Assembly: GCA_964530325.1 (NCBI GenBank)
Contig: CAZHAX010000034.1
Location: 1-11,962, forward strand
Direction of reading: 5' to 3'
From: CAZHAX01 sp964530325
GTDB taxonomy: Bacteria; Chloroflexota; Anaerolineae; B4-G1
Length of the DNA stretch: 11,962 nucleotides
The notes beneath the pieces were generated by a model. It searched no databases and was not told the origin of the DNA. It saw only the letters and a program-made list of their open reading frames with translations. The translations under genes were made by a program, and so were the position numbers. Each line of letters opens with the position of its first letter. The first letter of the stretch is position 1. Below, piece after piece: positions 1 to 7,066 of the stretch.

Positions 1-5
1 CTCAG

Positions 6-34
6 TTGCCGACTGCTGCCCTTTGTGGTATAGT
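6..34 (+). promoter_or_regulatory. Sigma70-like promoter of the menaquinone operon
   Basis: A -35-like TTGCCG (6-11, 4 of 6 consensus bases) lies 17 bases before a -10-like TATAGT (29-34, 5 of 6). Transcription would start near 41, giving a leader of about 29 bases before the TTG start at 70. Spacing and position are right for the operon promoter. It is a visual match only, and the window begins 5 bases upstream, so an activator site further upstream cannot be judged. Confidence 0.6.
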
Positions 35-57
35 CGCGCGCGCATCCTTTCCCCGTG

Positions 58-64
58 AAGGAGG
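58..64 (+). promoter_or_regulatory. Ribosome binding site deciding the menA TTG start
   Basis: AAGGAGG is a perfect Shine-Dalgarno core 5 bases before the TTG at 70. It selects this rare start codon over the in-frame GTG at 55, which would place the binding site inside the coding region. Confidence 0.75.
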
Positions 65-69
65 ACCCC

Positions 70-1017
70 TTGACGACGGATCGACCAGCCGCAAAGATGC
101 CGCCTTTGTGGGTCATCAAGATCCGCGCCCCATTCTTTACTGCGGACATCGTGCCGGTCTGTGTAGGGACCGCCGTTGCCTGGTCCCGCGCAGGCGAGTT
201 CAACCTGTGGCTCTTTCTCTTGACCGTGTTCGGCACCATCTGCATAAACGCCGGCACGAACATGACGAACGACTACTTCGACCACAAGTGGGGTTCGGAC
301 GAGGTGAATACCGAGTTCGCCAACCCCTTCACCGGAGGCAGCAGGCTGATCCAGATGGGGCTGGTGAAGCCGCAGACCTATATGTGCCAGGGCCTGGCCT
401 TCTTCGTCGCTGCCATCCTGATCGGGCTCTTCCTGGCTTTCACTCGCAGCCAGATGATACTGTGGATCGGCATCGCGGGCGTCTTCTGCGGCCTGTTCTA
501 CACGGCCCCTCCATTCCGCCTGGTCCGCGCCTTCATCGGCGAGCTGGCTGTGGGCATATGTCTGGGGCCGCTGACGGCGCTCGGGGCCTACCTCGTGCAG
601 ACGCGCACGGCAAGCTGGGAGGCAGTCTTCGCCGGGCTGCCGGTGATGATCCTCATCTCTCTGGTATTGTGGATCAACGAGTTCCAGGATGCCTCGGCCG
701 ATGCCGCCGTGGGAAAGAACCACCTGGTGGTCCGCCTCGGCCGGCGCCGCGCCGCCCTGGTCTACGGCGTGCTTCTGGCGGCGGTCTACCTCAGCCTGAT
801 AGCCGGCGTCCTCTTCGGCGGCGTCACCCCCTTCGCCCTCCTGGGTCTGCTGACAGTGCCCACAGCCGTCCGCGCCTATCGCATCGCCCGCGTCCACTAC
901 GACCACCCGCAGGAGCTCGTCCCCGCCAACGCGGCGACGATCCAGCTGCATCTCAGAACAGGCCTGTTGATCGCGCTCGGCTATGTGATCCATGGCGCCC
1001 TTTCATGCCTGCTCTAG
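70..1017 (+). CDS. menA: MenA-type UbiA-family prenyltransferase
   Basis: Membrane prenyltransferase of the UbiA superfamily (315 aa), predicted to attach a polyprenyl chain to a dihydroxynaphthoate ring in menaquinone synthesis. Both Asp-rich, Mg-diphosphate-binding motifs are visible: N64-M-T-N-D68-Y-F-D71 and N203-E-F-Q-D207-A-S-A-D211, followed by G-K and VVRLGR. The segment GGSRLI (89-94) and the form of motif 2 are MenA-like rather than UbiA-like. Several hydrophobic helices (about 22-39, 45-62, 108-124, 129-145, 188-203, 228-250, 253-270, 296-312) fit a polytopic inner-membrane enzyme. I chose TTG at 70 because AAGGAGG (58-64) lies 5 bases upstream. The in-frame GTG at 55 overlaps that ribosome binding site and is less likely. 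The last 13 bases overlap the next gene, suggesting translational coupling. The exact substrate (classical or futalosine route) is not proven by sequence. Confidence 0.87.
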   Translation: MTTDRPAAKMPPLWVIKIRAPFFTADIVPVCVGTAVAWSRAGEFNLWLFLLTVFGTICINAGTNMTNDYFDHKWGSDEVNTEFANPFTGGSRLIQMGLVKPQTYMCQGLAFFVAAILIGLFLAFTRSQMILWIGIAGVFCGLFYTAPPFRLVRAFIGELAVGICLGPLTALGAYLVQTRTASWEAVFAGLPVMILISLVLWINEFQDASADAAVGKNHLVVRLGRRRAALVYGVLLAAVYLSLIAGVLFGGVTPFALLGLLTVPTAVRAYRIARVHYDHPQELVPANAATIQLHLRTGLLIALGYVIHGALSCLL

Positions 1018-1736
1018 AAGAGAGGGCCCCCGCCTCCGATCCTGAGTTCTCTTTCGCTGACGTAGCCGGCTGGTACGATCGACTCAACCGGCTGATGTCG
1101 TTCGGACGCGACCAGCACTGGCGCAGGCTGGCCGCCGTCGAGCTGCAGCCAGGGCCAGGCTCACTAGTTCTGGACGTGGGAACCGGGACCGGCCAGATGG
1201 CCCTGGCGGTCCGCAAGCACTGGCCCTCCAGCCAGGTGGTGGCGCTGGATACCACGATCGACTTGCTGGGCCGTGCGCGAAAGAAGCCTTTCTCCGTCAG
1301 CGTGCGCTGGATGCTGGGGGACACCTGCCAGCTGCCGTTCCCGGATGGATGGTTCGATGCGGTCGTGAGCGTCTTTCTTCTGCGCAACGTCGGCGACGTG
1401 GAGGCAGCGCTGGCGGAGCAGCGCCGCGTCGTGCGCCCGCCGGCATCGGCCGGCAACACAGCGGGCGGTCGGGTCGTATCGCTCGAGCTCGTCTGGCCCC
1501 GTTGGCGCGTCTTCGGCAGTCTGTTCCGGCTCTACTTCGGCCGAATCATGCCCGCGCTGAATGGCCTGCTCAGCGGAAGCCCCGAGGCCTACGCCTACTT
1601 GCCGCGCTCAGTGGAGGAATTCGATTCGCCCCAGGAGCTGGCGGCAAAGATGAAGGGGGCAGGCCTGACCAACGTCCGCTATCGCACCCTGGCTCTCGGC
1701 ACTGTCGCCCTGCACGTGGGCGAACGGGGAGTATAG
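1005..1736 (+). CDS. ubiE: UbiE/MenG-type demethylmenaquinone methyltransferase
   Basis: SAM-dependent class I methyltransferase (243 aa) expected to methylate demethylmenaquinone in the last step of menaquinone synthesis. The UbiE signature is clear: Y24-D-R-L-N-R-L-M-S-F-G-R-D-Q-H-W39, SAM motif I LDVGTGTG (56-63), acidic D82 at the end of beta2, FPDGWFDAVVSVFLLRNVGD (112-131), and the family C-terminus with SGSPEAYAYLPRSVEEF (190-206) and LGTVALHVG (231-239). Where the family normally reads R-V-L-K-P-G-G, this protein has RPPASAGNTAGG (144-155), a short Ala/Gly-rich insertion. The start is ATG 1005, inside the end of menA. No Shine-Dalgarno sequence is visible, so translation is probably coupled to menA. 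The reading frame stays open upstream to position 6, but that stretch is only menA read in another frame. Confidence 0.88.
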   Translation: MPALEERAPASDPEFSFADVAGWYDRLNRLMSFGRDQHWRRLAAVELQPGPGSLVLDVGTGTGQMALAVRKHWPSSQVVALDTTIDLLGRARKKPFSVSVRWMLGDTCQLPFPDGWFDAVVSVFLLRNVGDVEAALAEQRRVVRPPASAGNTAGGRVVSLELVWPRWRVFGSLFRLYFGRIMPALNGLLSGSPEAYAYLPRSVEEFDSPQELAAKMKGAGLTNVRYRTLALGTVALHVGERGV

Positions 1737-1739
1737 AAG

Positions 1740-2309
1740 ATGGACGATCCAGCAGCGAGATACATCATAGGCATGTCCGGGGCGACCGGCGCCGTCTACA
1801 CAATCAGGCTCCTGGAGGAGCTGGCCAGGCGCCCGTCTGTGGAGACTCATCTGGTCGTCAGCAAGTGGGCCCGAGCGATCATCTCCCACGAGACAGAGCT
1901 GACGGCGGAGAAGGTGGAGAGCCTGGCGGACTACAGCTACGCACACGACGATCTGGCGGCGCCGATCGCCAGCGGTTCCTTCGCCACGTCTGGCATGATC
2001 ATAGCGCCCTGCTCGATGAAGACGCTGTCCGGGGTAGCCAACTCCTACGCGGCCGACCTGATCAGCCGCGCTGCGGACGTCACCCTCAAGGAAGGTAGGC
2101 CTCTACTCCTCCTGGTGCAGGAGACCCCCCTGCATGCCGGTCACCTGCGCTTGATGGTGCGGGCTGCGGAGATCGGCGCCATCATCTTCCCGCCCGTCCC
2201 GGCCTTCTACGCCCAGCCAAAGACTATCGAAGATCTGGTCGGCGCCACGGTGGGTCGGGCACTGGCCCGGATTGGCCTGGAGAACGACCTGTACCATAAA
2301 TGGGGATGA
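1740..2309 (+). CDS. ubiX: UbiX-family flavin prenyltransferase
   Basis: UbiX/Pad1-type flavin prenyltransferase (189 aa, normal length). This family makes prenylated FMN from reduced FMN and dimethylallyl phosphate, the cofactor of UbiD-type decarboxylases. Signature blocks are GMSGATGA (11-18, flavin phosphate loop), GSFATSGMIIAPCSMKTLSG (79-98), RPLLLLVQETPL (120-131) and the segment IIFPPVPAFYAQP (148-160). ATG 1740 follows the ubiE stop by 3 bases, with GGGGAG (1726-1731) 8 bases upstream. As the third gene of a menaquinone operon it probably serves a UbiD-like decarboxylase that is not in this window. The enzyme is soluble and cytoplasmic. In the futalosine literature such homologues are sometimes called MqnM. 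Sequence alone does not separate the names. Confidence 0.92.
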   Translation: MDDPAARYIIGMSGATGAVYTIRLLEELARRPSVETHLVVSKWARAIISHETELTAEKVESLADYSYAHDDLAAPIASGSFATSGMIIAPCSMKTLSGVANSYAADLISRAADVTLKEGRPLLLLVQETPLHAGHLRLMVRAAEIGAIIFPPVPAFYAQPKTIEDLVGATVGRALARIGLENDLYHKWG

Positions 2310-2318
2310 TCATCGCCC

Positions 2319-2346
2319 GCGACGTCGCCCCGGCTGCGACGTTCGC
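2319..2346. terminator. GC-rich hairpin between convergent operons
   Basis: GCGACGTCGC (2319-2328) pairs with GCGACGTTCGC (2336-2346) through about 10 base pairs with one bulged base and a 7-base loop. It lies 10 bases after the ubiX stop and about 90 bases beyond the end of the convergent HAD gene, so it could stop transcripts from both sides. There is no U-tract on either strand, so it is not a canonical intrinsic terminator. The rest of the 2310-2433 spacer shows no gene. Confidence 0.35.
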
Positions 2347-2433
2347 TCGCGAATGGCAGCGGCGATCAGAGAGCCCGGCCCGGCGACGACGAATGCCCGC
2401 CGAACAGCCAATCTCCTATCAGGCGGGATGCGG

Positions 2434-3234
2434 TCATTCGCCCAGGACGAACCGGCCTATGGCTGCCGCGACGCCGTTGTCGCTCACCGATGGGGCCACC
2501 CAGTCAGCCGCAGCCTTCGCGGCAGCACTCCCGTTGCCCATGGCCACGCCTATCCCTGCCCAGGCGATCATCCCTGCGTCGTTGTCCTGGTCGCCCACTG
2601 CCATGACCTCTGCGCGGGGAATGCCCAGGTGGGCGGCCAGGCGCCGCAGGCCGTCCGCCTTGGTCACGCCCGGAGGGTTGGCCTCGACGATCCGCTCGTG
2701 TGAGCGGGTCAGCTCAACCCGCGCGCCGAAGAGGCGGCGCAGCTCGCTCTCCACGGGCTCCGCCTCAGCAGGATCGACCAGCACCAGGAACTTGAGCGGC
2801 TGCCCGCGCTCGAGGGCTACCGATAGGTCGTCCACCCACTCCAGGCCGTAGCCCAGCATGCTGCGGTACAGATCCTGCAGGCGGCGTCGCCCAGCAGCAT
2901 AGACGCCATCACCGGAGTACATCGCCACGTCGTGGCCGGTGCCATCCTGCCAATCGATGAATTCCCGCGCCACAGCCTCGTCCATCACCACGCGATACAG
3001 CGGCGACGGGGAGTCCGCAGCCTGGATCAGGCCCCCCTGGTAGCAGATCAGAGGCGCGGTAATCTTCAGATCGCGGGCGTAGGGCACGGTGTACGAGAGC
3101 ATGCGGCCCGTGGCCAGAGTGACGATCACTCCGCGGTCGAGTGCCTGACCTACAGCAACGCGCACCTCGGGAGAGACCTTAAGATCATCACCGAGCAGCG
3201 TGCCGTCGAGGTCGAGTGCCACGAGCCGGATCAG
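2434..3234 (-). CDS. Cof-type HAD-superfamily phosphatase (probable CTG start)
   Basis: Haloacid dehalogenase hydrolase of the Cof/IIB type (266 aa, normal length), a cytoplasmic phosphatase whose substrates are typically sugar phosphates, nucleotides or other small phosphorylated metabolites. Motif I is DLDGT (D8, D10), motif II LATGR (T42), motif III the Lys of PPGVTKADGL, and motif IV VGDQDND followed by M. A C2-type cap lies between motifs II and III. No ATG, GTG or TTG is available near the expected N-terminus LIRLVALDLDG. CTG at 3234-3232 fits best: it overlaps the prmC stop as CTGA, and GGAGGT (3246-3241) lies 6 bases upstream. GTG at 3222 would leave only 3 residues before DLDG and is 18 bases from that site. 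An ATG at 3453 would overlap prmC by 220 bases. It is the last gene of the prfA-prmC operon. The physiological substrate is unknown. Confidence 0.85.
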   Translation of the reverse strand: MIRLVALDLDGTLLGDDLKVSPEVRVAVGQALDRGVIVTLATGRMLSYTVPYARDLKITAPLICYQGGLIQAADSPSPLYRVVMDEAVAREFIDWQDGTGHDVAMYSGDGVYAAGRRRLQDLYRSMLGYGLEWVDDLSVALERGQPLKFLVLVDPAEAEPVESELRRLFGARVELTRSHERIVEANPPGVTKADGLRRLAAHLGIPRAEVMAVGDQDNDAGMIAWAGIGVAMGNGSAAAKAAADWVAPSVSDNGVAAAIGRFVLGE

Positions 3235-4172
3235 GTCTGCACCTCCAGGACGCGGTCCAGCCCTGCCAGATCGCGCTGGATGCGCACGCTCGCTTCTGGG
3301 AACGACGCCCGCGCCAAGGCTGAAGCAGCCTCCCCCTGGCCGGATCCGATCTCGACCAGCAGCGCTCCTCCCGGCTTGAGGACGGCCGGCGCCTGGGCCA
3401 GCAGCCGGCGCACGATGTCGAGGCCATCGGGTCCGCCGTCGAGCGCCGACCACGGCTCGTATTCGCGTACTGAGAAGGGTAGCGCTGACCTCTCCCCAGT
3501 GGCCACGTAGGGCGGGTTGGAGACGATCAGATCAACCGGGCCCGGACGTGGCGATAGGGTATCCCCATTGACCAGAAGCACGCGCCCGCCGACCCTGTGT
3601 CTCTCCGCGTTTCTGCGGGCCACGGCGAGCGCCGCGGACGAGGTGTCCACGCCGGTCACCTGGACCTCCGGCAGGCCCACCGCAACGGCCACGGCGATGC
3701 AGCCGCTCCCCGTGCCCACGTCGACGACCGTGCCCGGTTGCCTCTCTACCGCCAGGTCGACCAGCACCTCCGTCTCTGGGCGGGGTATCAGCACTTCCGG
3801 GCTGGCTTCGAACTCCAGTCCCCAGAACTCGGTGTGGCCGACGATGTAGGGTAAGGGGTGGCCGGCAGCGCGCTGGCCCGCCAACCTCTCCAACTCTGCC
3901 TGATCGCTGGAGGTCATGGCTCGCTCTGGGTAGGCCAGGAGAGCAGTGCGAGAGAGGCCCAGCACGTGGGCCAGCAGGACCTCCGCTTCCAGGCGCGGTG
4001 AATCGGTAGCCCGCGACAGCCTGCAGGAAAGGCGAGCGAGCGCGGTCCGGACTACTGGGGGGGCGTACCTGGCCACGCTCGAGCGCGAGGCCGGTATCCC
4101 TGCCCGCTCGATCGCAGCCACGGCCGATCCGCGCAGGAGACCGTCTCCACTATCCGTCAGCGACTTCACCAT
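3231..4172 (-). CDS. prmC: Peptide chain release factor N5-glutamine methyltransferase PrmC
   Basis: SAM-dependent methyltransferase (313 aa as drawn) that methylates the Gln of the GGQ motif in RF1 and RF2. Visible are the helical N-terminal domain with SPRLEAEVLLAHVLG (58-72), LPYIVGHTEFWGLEF (107-121), LIPRPETE (128-135), SAM motif I DVGTGSG (151-157) and the catalytic, Gln-binding NPPY (219-222). It follows prfA by 49 bases on the same strand, the classic prfA-prmC pairing of enzyme and substrate. With ATG 4172 the protein is about 30 residues longer at the N-terminus than usual. The in-frame GTG at 4076 would give 281 aa, the usual size, but has no good ribosome binding site. The start is therefore uncertain, while the function is clear. 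Confidence 0.92.
   Translation of the reverse strand: MVKSLTDSGDGLLRGSAVAAIERAGIPASRSSVARYAPPVVRTALARLSCRLSRATDSPRLEAEVLLAHVLGLSRTALLAYPERAMTSSDQAELERLAGQRAAGHPLPYIVGHTEFWGLEFEASPEVLIPRPETEVLVDLAVERQPGTVVDVGTGSGCIAVAVAVGLPEVQVTGVDTSSAALAVARRNAERHRVGGRVLLVNGDTLSPRPGPVDLIVSNPPYVATGERSALPFSVREYEPWSALDGGPDGLDIVRRLLAQAPAVLKPGGALLVEIGSGQGEAASALARASFPEASVRIQRDLAGLDRVLEVQT
3241..3246 (-). promoter_or_regulatory. Ribosome binding site of the HAD phosphatase
   Basis: GGAGGT on the minus strand lies within the last prmC codons, 6 bases before the CTG at 3234-3232. Its strength and spacing are the main support for a CTG start. Confidence 0.6.
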
Positions 4173-4221
4173 CTACCGGAGCGTGCCCACGGCCCCGCCG
4201 GCGGCTCGCATTGCCACTCGC

Positions 4222-5298
4222 TCACGACTCCTCGGATACCGCCTGAAGTCGCTCGGCCTGCTCCAACGCGGCCAGCGCTTCGACGAATGGGGCCAGATTC
4301 CCGTCCAGCACGTCCGGCAGCTGATGCAGCGTCAGCTCGGCCCGATGGTCGGTGACCCTGTTCTGAGGGAAGTTGTAGGTGCGGATCTTCTCGCTGCGTT
4401 CTCCGGAGCCAACCTGCTTGCGCCTGCTTGCGGCGACCTTCGCCTCCTGCCTCTGAAGCTCCTGCTCATAAAGCCTGGCGCGCAGGATGGCCAGGGCCCG
4501 GGCCTTGTTCTGCGTCTGCGAGCGCTCGCTCTCGCAGGAGACCACGAGACCGGTCGGCAGGTGTGTGATGCGGATGGCCGTAGCGTTCTTCTGCATGTGC
4601 TGGCCGCCCGGACCGGACGACCCATAGGCTTCGATCTCCAGGTCCTTGGGATCGATGCGCACCTCGACCTCGTCCGCCTCGGGCAGGACAGCCACAGTGG
4701 CCGTCGACGTGTGAATCCTGCCGGACGACTCGGTCGCCGGCACGCGCTGTACCCTGTGCACGCCGCTCTCGTACTTGAACTGCGAGTAGGCCCCCCTGCC
4801 CTTGACCGCGAACACGGCCTCTTTGAGGCCTCCGACGCCCGTCGGGTGCGAGCTCAGCAGCTCTGTCTTCCAGGCCTGCCGTTCGGCGTACCGGGTGTAC
4901 ATGCGGTAGAGATCGGCCGCGAACAGGCCGGCCTCGTCGCCACCTGCTCCAGCCCGGATCTCTACGATCACGTTCTTCGCATCCCGGGGGTCCTTGGGCA
5001 GGAGCAGCCGGTGCAGGCTGGACTCCAGCTCCTCCAGGCGAGCCTCAAGGTTGCCGATCTCCGTTTCCGCCAGTGCGCCCAGCTCCTCGTCGCTCTCTTC
5101 CTCGAGCAGCGCTTTCGTGTCTTCCAGCTCCTGCGAGAGGCGCAGGTAGGATCGGTACTCGCCGACCACTTCCTCGAGCTCCGATCGCTCCTTGGCATAT
5201 TCGGCCACCAACTCGTGATCACGGGCAACGTCAGGCTGCGCCATGAGGCGCGTGAGCTCTTCGTGCCGCTTTGCCAGTGTTTCCAGCTTATCCAACAT
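4222..5298 (-). CDS. prfA: Peptide chain release factor 1 (RF1)
   Basis: Class I release factor that recognises UAG and UAA and triggers peptidyl-tRNA hydrolysis (358 aa from this start, the normal RF1 length). The RF1-type codon recognition tripeptide P-A-T (187-189) sits in RVPATESSGRIHTSTATVAVLPE, and the GGQ loop in GSSGPGGQHMQKN (GGQ at 231-233). The N-terminal part (about 1-105) is a charged helical, coiled-coil region as in the family. I chose ATG 5298, giving MLDKLE, the usual RF1 beginning, with GGGAAGAG just upstream. ATG 5310 would add four residues and has no binding site. It is first in an operon with prmC and the HAD gene and has a near-consensus promoter. Confidence 0.96.
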   Translation of the reverse strand: MLDKLETLAKRHEELTRLMAQPDVARDHELVAEYAKERSELEEVVGEYRSYLRLSQELEDTKALLEEESDEELGALAETEIGNLEARLEELESSLHRLLLPKDPRDAKNVIVEIRAGAGGDEAGLFAADLYRMYTRYAERQAWKTELLSSHPTGVGGLKEAVFAVKGRGAYSQFKYESGVHRVQRVPATESSGRIHTSTATVAVLPEADEVEVRIDPKDLEIEAYGSSGPGGQHMQKNATAIRITHLPTGLVVSCESERSQTQNKARALAILRARLYEQELQRQEAKVAASRRKQVGSGERSEKIRTYNFPQNRVTDHRAELTLHQLPDVLDGNLAPFVEALAALEQAERLQAVSEES

Positions 5299-5321
5299 GG
5301 CTCTTCCCATTCAGAAGCGAA

Positions 5322-5341
5322 GGCGGCCCCGGCAGGCCGCC
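5322..5341 (-). other. Leader hairpin before prfA
   Basis: GGCGGCC and GGCCGCC form a perfect 7-base-pair stem with a 6-base loop in the predicted prfA leader, between the promoter and the start codon at 5298. No U-tract follows it on the transcribed strand, so a terminator is unlikely. It may stabilise the messenger or be incidental in GC-rich DNA. Confidence 0.4.
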
Positions 5342-5355
5342 CCGCATCTGCACGA

Positions 5356-5383
5356 ATTATAGCAGACCGGGTAGAAGCGTCAA
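5356..5383 (-). promoter_or_regulatory. Near-consensus sigma70 promoter of prfA-prmC-HAD
   Basis: On the minus strand, TTGACG (5383-5378, 5 of 6) lies 16 bases before a perfect TATAAT (5361-5356). Transcription would begin near 5349, with a leader of about 50 bases to the prfA ATG. This is the strongest promoter visible in the window and is placed exactly in the divergent spacer. I see no equally convincing promoter for the GH5 gene on the other strand between 5362 and 5527. Confidence 0.8.
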
Positions 5384-5527
5384 GACGAAGAGGGACACTC
5401 TTGGACTATCAGGCGAATCCCGGCCATCCTGGCGGTGTTACTGGTACTGGAGTAGGAGCGAATAGATGGCGCGGAATCGTCGTTCCCTCGAGCCTCTTGG
5501 AGGATGCACAAGCTGAGGAGCGGTCTG

Positions 5528-6797
5528 ATGCTGCAAGTCAAAGAGGACCAGGTGGTAGATGAGCAAGGGAAGCCAATCCGCCTGCGCGGTGTTTGCATTG
5601 GCGGATGGATGAATATGGAGCACTTCATCGATGGCTACCCCGGAGATGAGCATGGTTTGCGCCGCGCTGTGGCAGAAGTCCTGGGGGCGGATAGGGCACG
5701 CTACTTCTTCGACCGCTGGCTCGACTATTTCCTCGCCGAGGAGGATATCGCCTTCATCAAATCGTGCGGGGCGACCGTGGTCCGGCTGCCGCTCAACTAC
5801 CGGCATTTCGAGCGGGATGATGAGCCGTTCAGGTACCTGGAAGCAGGCTTCGAGCGGCTCGACAGGGTGGTTCAATGGTGTGCCAAGCATCACCTGTATG
5901 CCATTCTGGATCTGCATGCCGTTCAGGGATGGCAGAACACAGACTGGCATTGCGACAACTCGAGCCGTCACACCCTCTTCTGGCAGCATCCACACTTCCA
6001 GGATCGATTCGTGGCGNNNNNNNNNNNNNNNNNNNNNNNNNNNNNNNNNNNNNNNNNNNNNNNNNNNNNNNNNNNNNNNNNNNNNNNNNNNNNNNNNNNN
6101 NNNNNNNNNNNNNNNNTTCGAGAAGATGGAGGCCCCCTTCGCGGAGAATCTGGTATACAGCAGCCACAACTACACCAGACCATCCTACGAGCATCGTCAA
6201 TGCCCAATCACAGAAGAAATGCGAAAGCAGAATGTCCAGCACCAGAGAGAGCTGTTCCTGGCACACGAAGGCACCCGCTACATGCAGCGCTACTCCGTTC
6301 CGCTGTGGGTCGGGGAGTTCGGCGGCAACAGCGACTGCGGATTGGAGGACCAGCTGGTCGTCCTTGAGGAATACGGCGTCCATTGGACGATCTGGACCTA
6401 CAAGGACATCGGCGTGATGGGGCTACTGAACGTCGACCCCGCCTCGAAGTACATGCAGGCTCTGGCGCCGGTCCTCCAAGCCAAGCGAGACCTGGCCCTG
6501 GAGGCCTGGTTCATGCAGGGGGTAACCGGGACAAGAGTCGGTGGCCCGATAGGCGAGCTCGCCGGCTTGATCGAAGAGGCCATCGGCGACGGCCAGTTCG
6601 ATTCGGAGGCCAACCGGAGCTTCCTGGCCCAGGCTGCCCTCGACGGGTATGCAGCCAGCATGATGCAGCCGGCCTACGCCAGACAGCTCGAGGGCCTATC
6701 GGAAGCCGAGCTGGACCTGCTGCTCCAATCATTTGCTTTCGAGAACTGCCATCCGCGTCAGGCTATCCTGGCAGTTCTCAAGAGACACTGGTCATAG
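5528..6797 (+). CDS. GH5-family glycoside hydrolase, interrupted by assembly gap
   Basis: Glycoside hydrolase of the GH5 clan-A (beta/alpha)8 type, related to cellulases and exo-beta-glucanases. The N-terminal part reads VDEQGKPIRLRGVCIGGWMNMEH, then VVRLPLNYRHF, then AILDLHAVQGWQNTDWHCDN (strands beta1 to beta3). After the gap come LVYSSHNYTRP and WVGEFGGNSDCG, whose Glu is the likely nucleophile, then HWTIWTYKDIG (beta8). The acid/base Asn-Glu expected near beta4 is not seen and must lie in the gap. Both gap edges fall on codon boundaries but in frames offset by the 100-N filler, so the real gap should be a multiple of three and the gene is probably intact. The start is ATG 5528, with GAGGAG (5515-5520) 7 bases upstream; ATG 5504 directly abuts a GGAGG and is unlikely. 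There is no signal peptide, which suggests a cytoplasmic enzyme. A helical extension of about 100 residues follows the catalytic domain. Substrate unknown. Confidence 0.82.
6017..6116. other. Assembly gap of 100 Ns
   Basis: Exactly 100 Ns, the usual filler for a scaffold gap of unknown size. It lies inside the GH5 gene, between the beta3 region and roughly the beta6 region. Those parts are normally separated by well over 33 residues, so the true gap is probably several hundred bases. Confidence 0.97.
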
Positions 6798-6832
6798 AGC
6801 AATCATACAATCCTCCCCTGATCACCTATCAA

Positions 6833-6864
6833 CCCCCATCGAATGGGGGACGTAGCTGGGCTAC
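6833..6864. terminator. Tandem perfect hairpins after the GH5 gene
   Basis: CCCCCAT (6833-6839) pairs with ATGGGGG (6843-6849) around a 3-base loop. Two bases later, GTAGC (6852-6856) pairs with GCTAC (6860-6864), again around 3 bases. The pair begins 35 bases after the GH5 stop and before the chelatase promoter, a natural place for a terminator. No U-tract follows. The rest of the 6798-7066 spacer holds no gene. It has one more short hairpin with a UUCG-like loop (6959-6973) and the promoter below. Confidence 0.4.
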
Positions 6865-7041
6865 AGCCGGCGCATTGGCCACAGGCTGCCGGACGCTCTT
6901 GGCGACGACTCGGAGGCTGATCGCCCCGCGACCTACCCCATCGACGAGTGTCAGGAGGCCGATCTTCGGTCGGATGGAGCCGAGCGTCCGTCTTCCTCTC
7001 CCCAGACCCTCGGAGACCTAGCCGACCGGCGGGTAATGCGG

Positions 7042-7047
7042 TATAAT
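7042..7047 (+). promoter_or_regulatory. Possible -10 box of the chelatase operon
   Basis: A perfect TATAAT stands 19 bases before the ATG at 7067. A -35 at the proper distance (TAGCCG, 7019-7024) matches only 3 of 6 bases. Transcription would start near 7054, giving an extremely short leader that begins within the ribosome binding site GAGAGGT (7053-7059). Either the promoter depends on an activator, or the leader is almost absent. Confidence 0.45.
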
Positions 7048-7066
7048 CTGGCGAGAGGTCAAGAGT

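Noticed and set aside
6..1004. N-terminal extension of the UbiE frame through the whole of menA.
   Set aside because: This part is menA read in another frame. The UbiE family begins just after ATG 1005.
3946..5562. Long plus-strand open frame (about 538 codons) opposite prfA and the start of prmC.
   Set aside because: Its antisense strand is unambiguous RF1, and its low-complexity composition reflects the complement of that gene.
6925..6975. Possible cobalamin riboswitch: TGTCAGGAGGCCG near 6949-6961 recalls the B12 box, and CCCCGCGACCTA recalls another conserved block.
   Set aside because: The spacing between blocks is far too short, other conserved elements are missing, and the visible -10 box lies downstream of it. 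A covariance search with the Rfam cobalamin model would decide.
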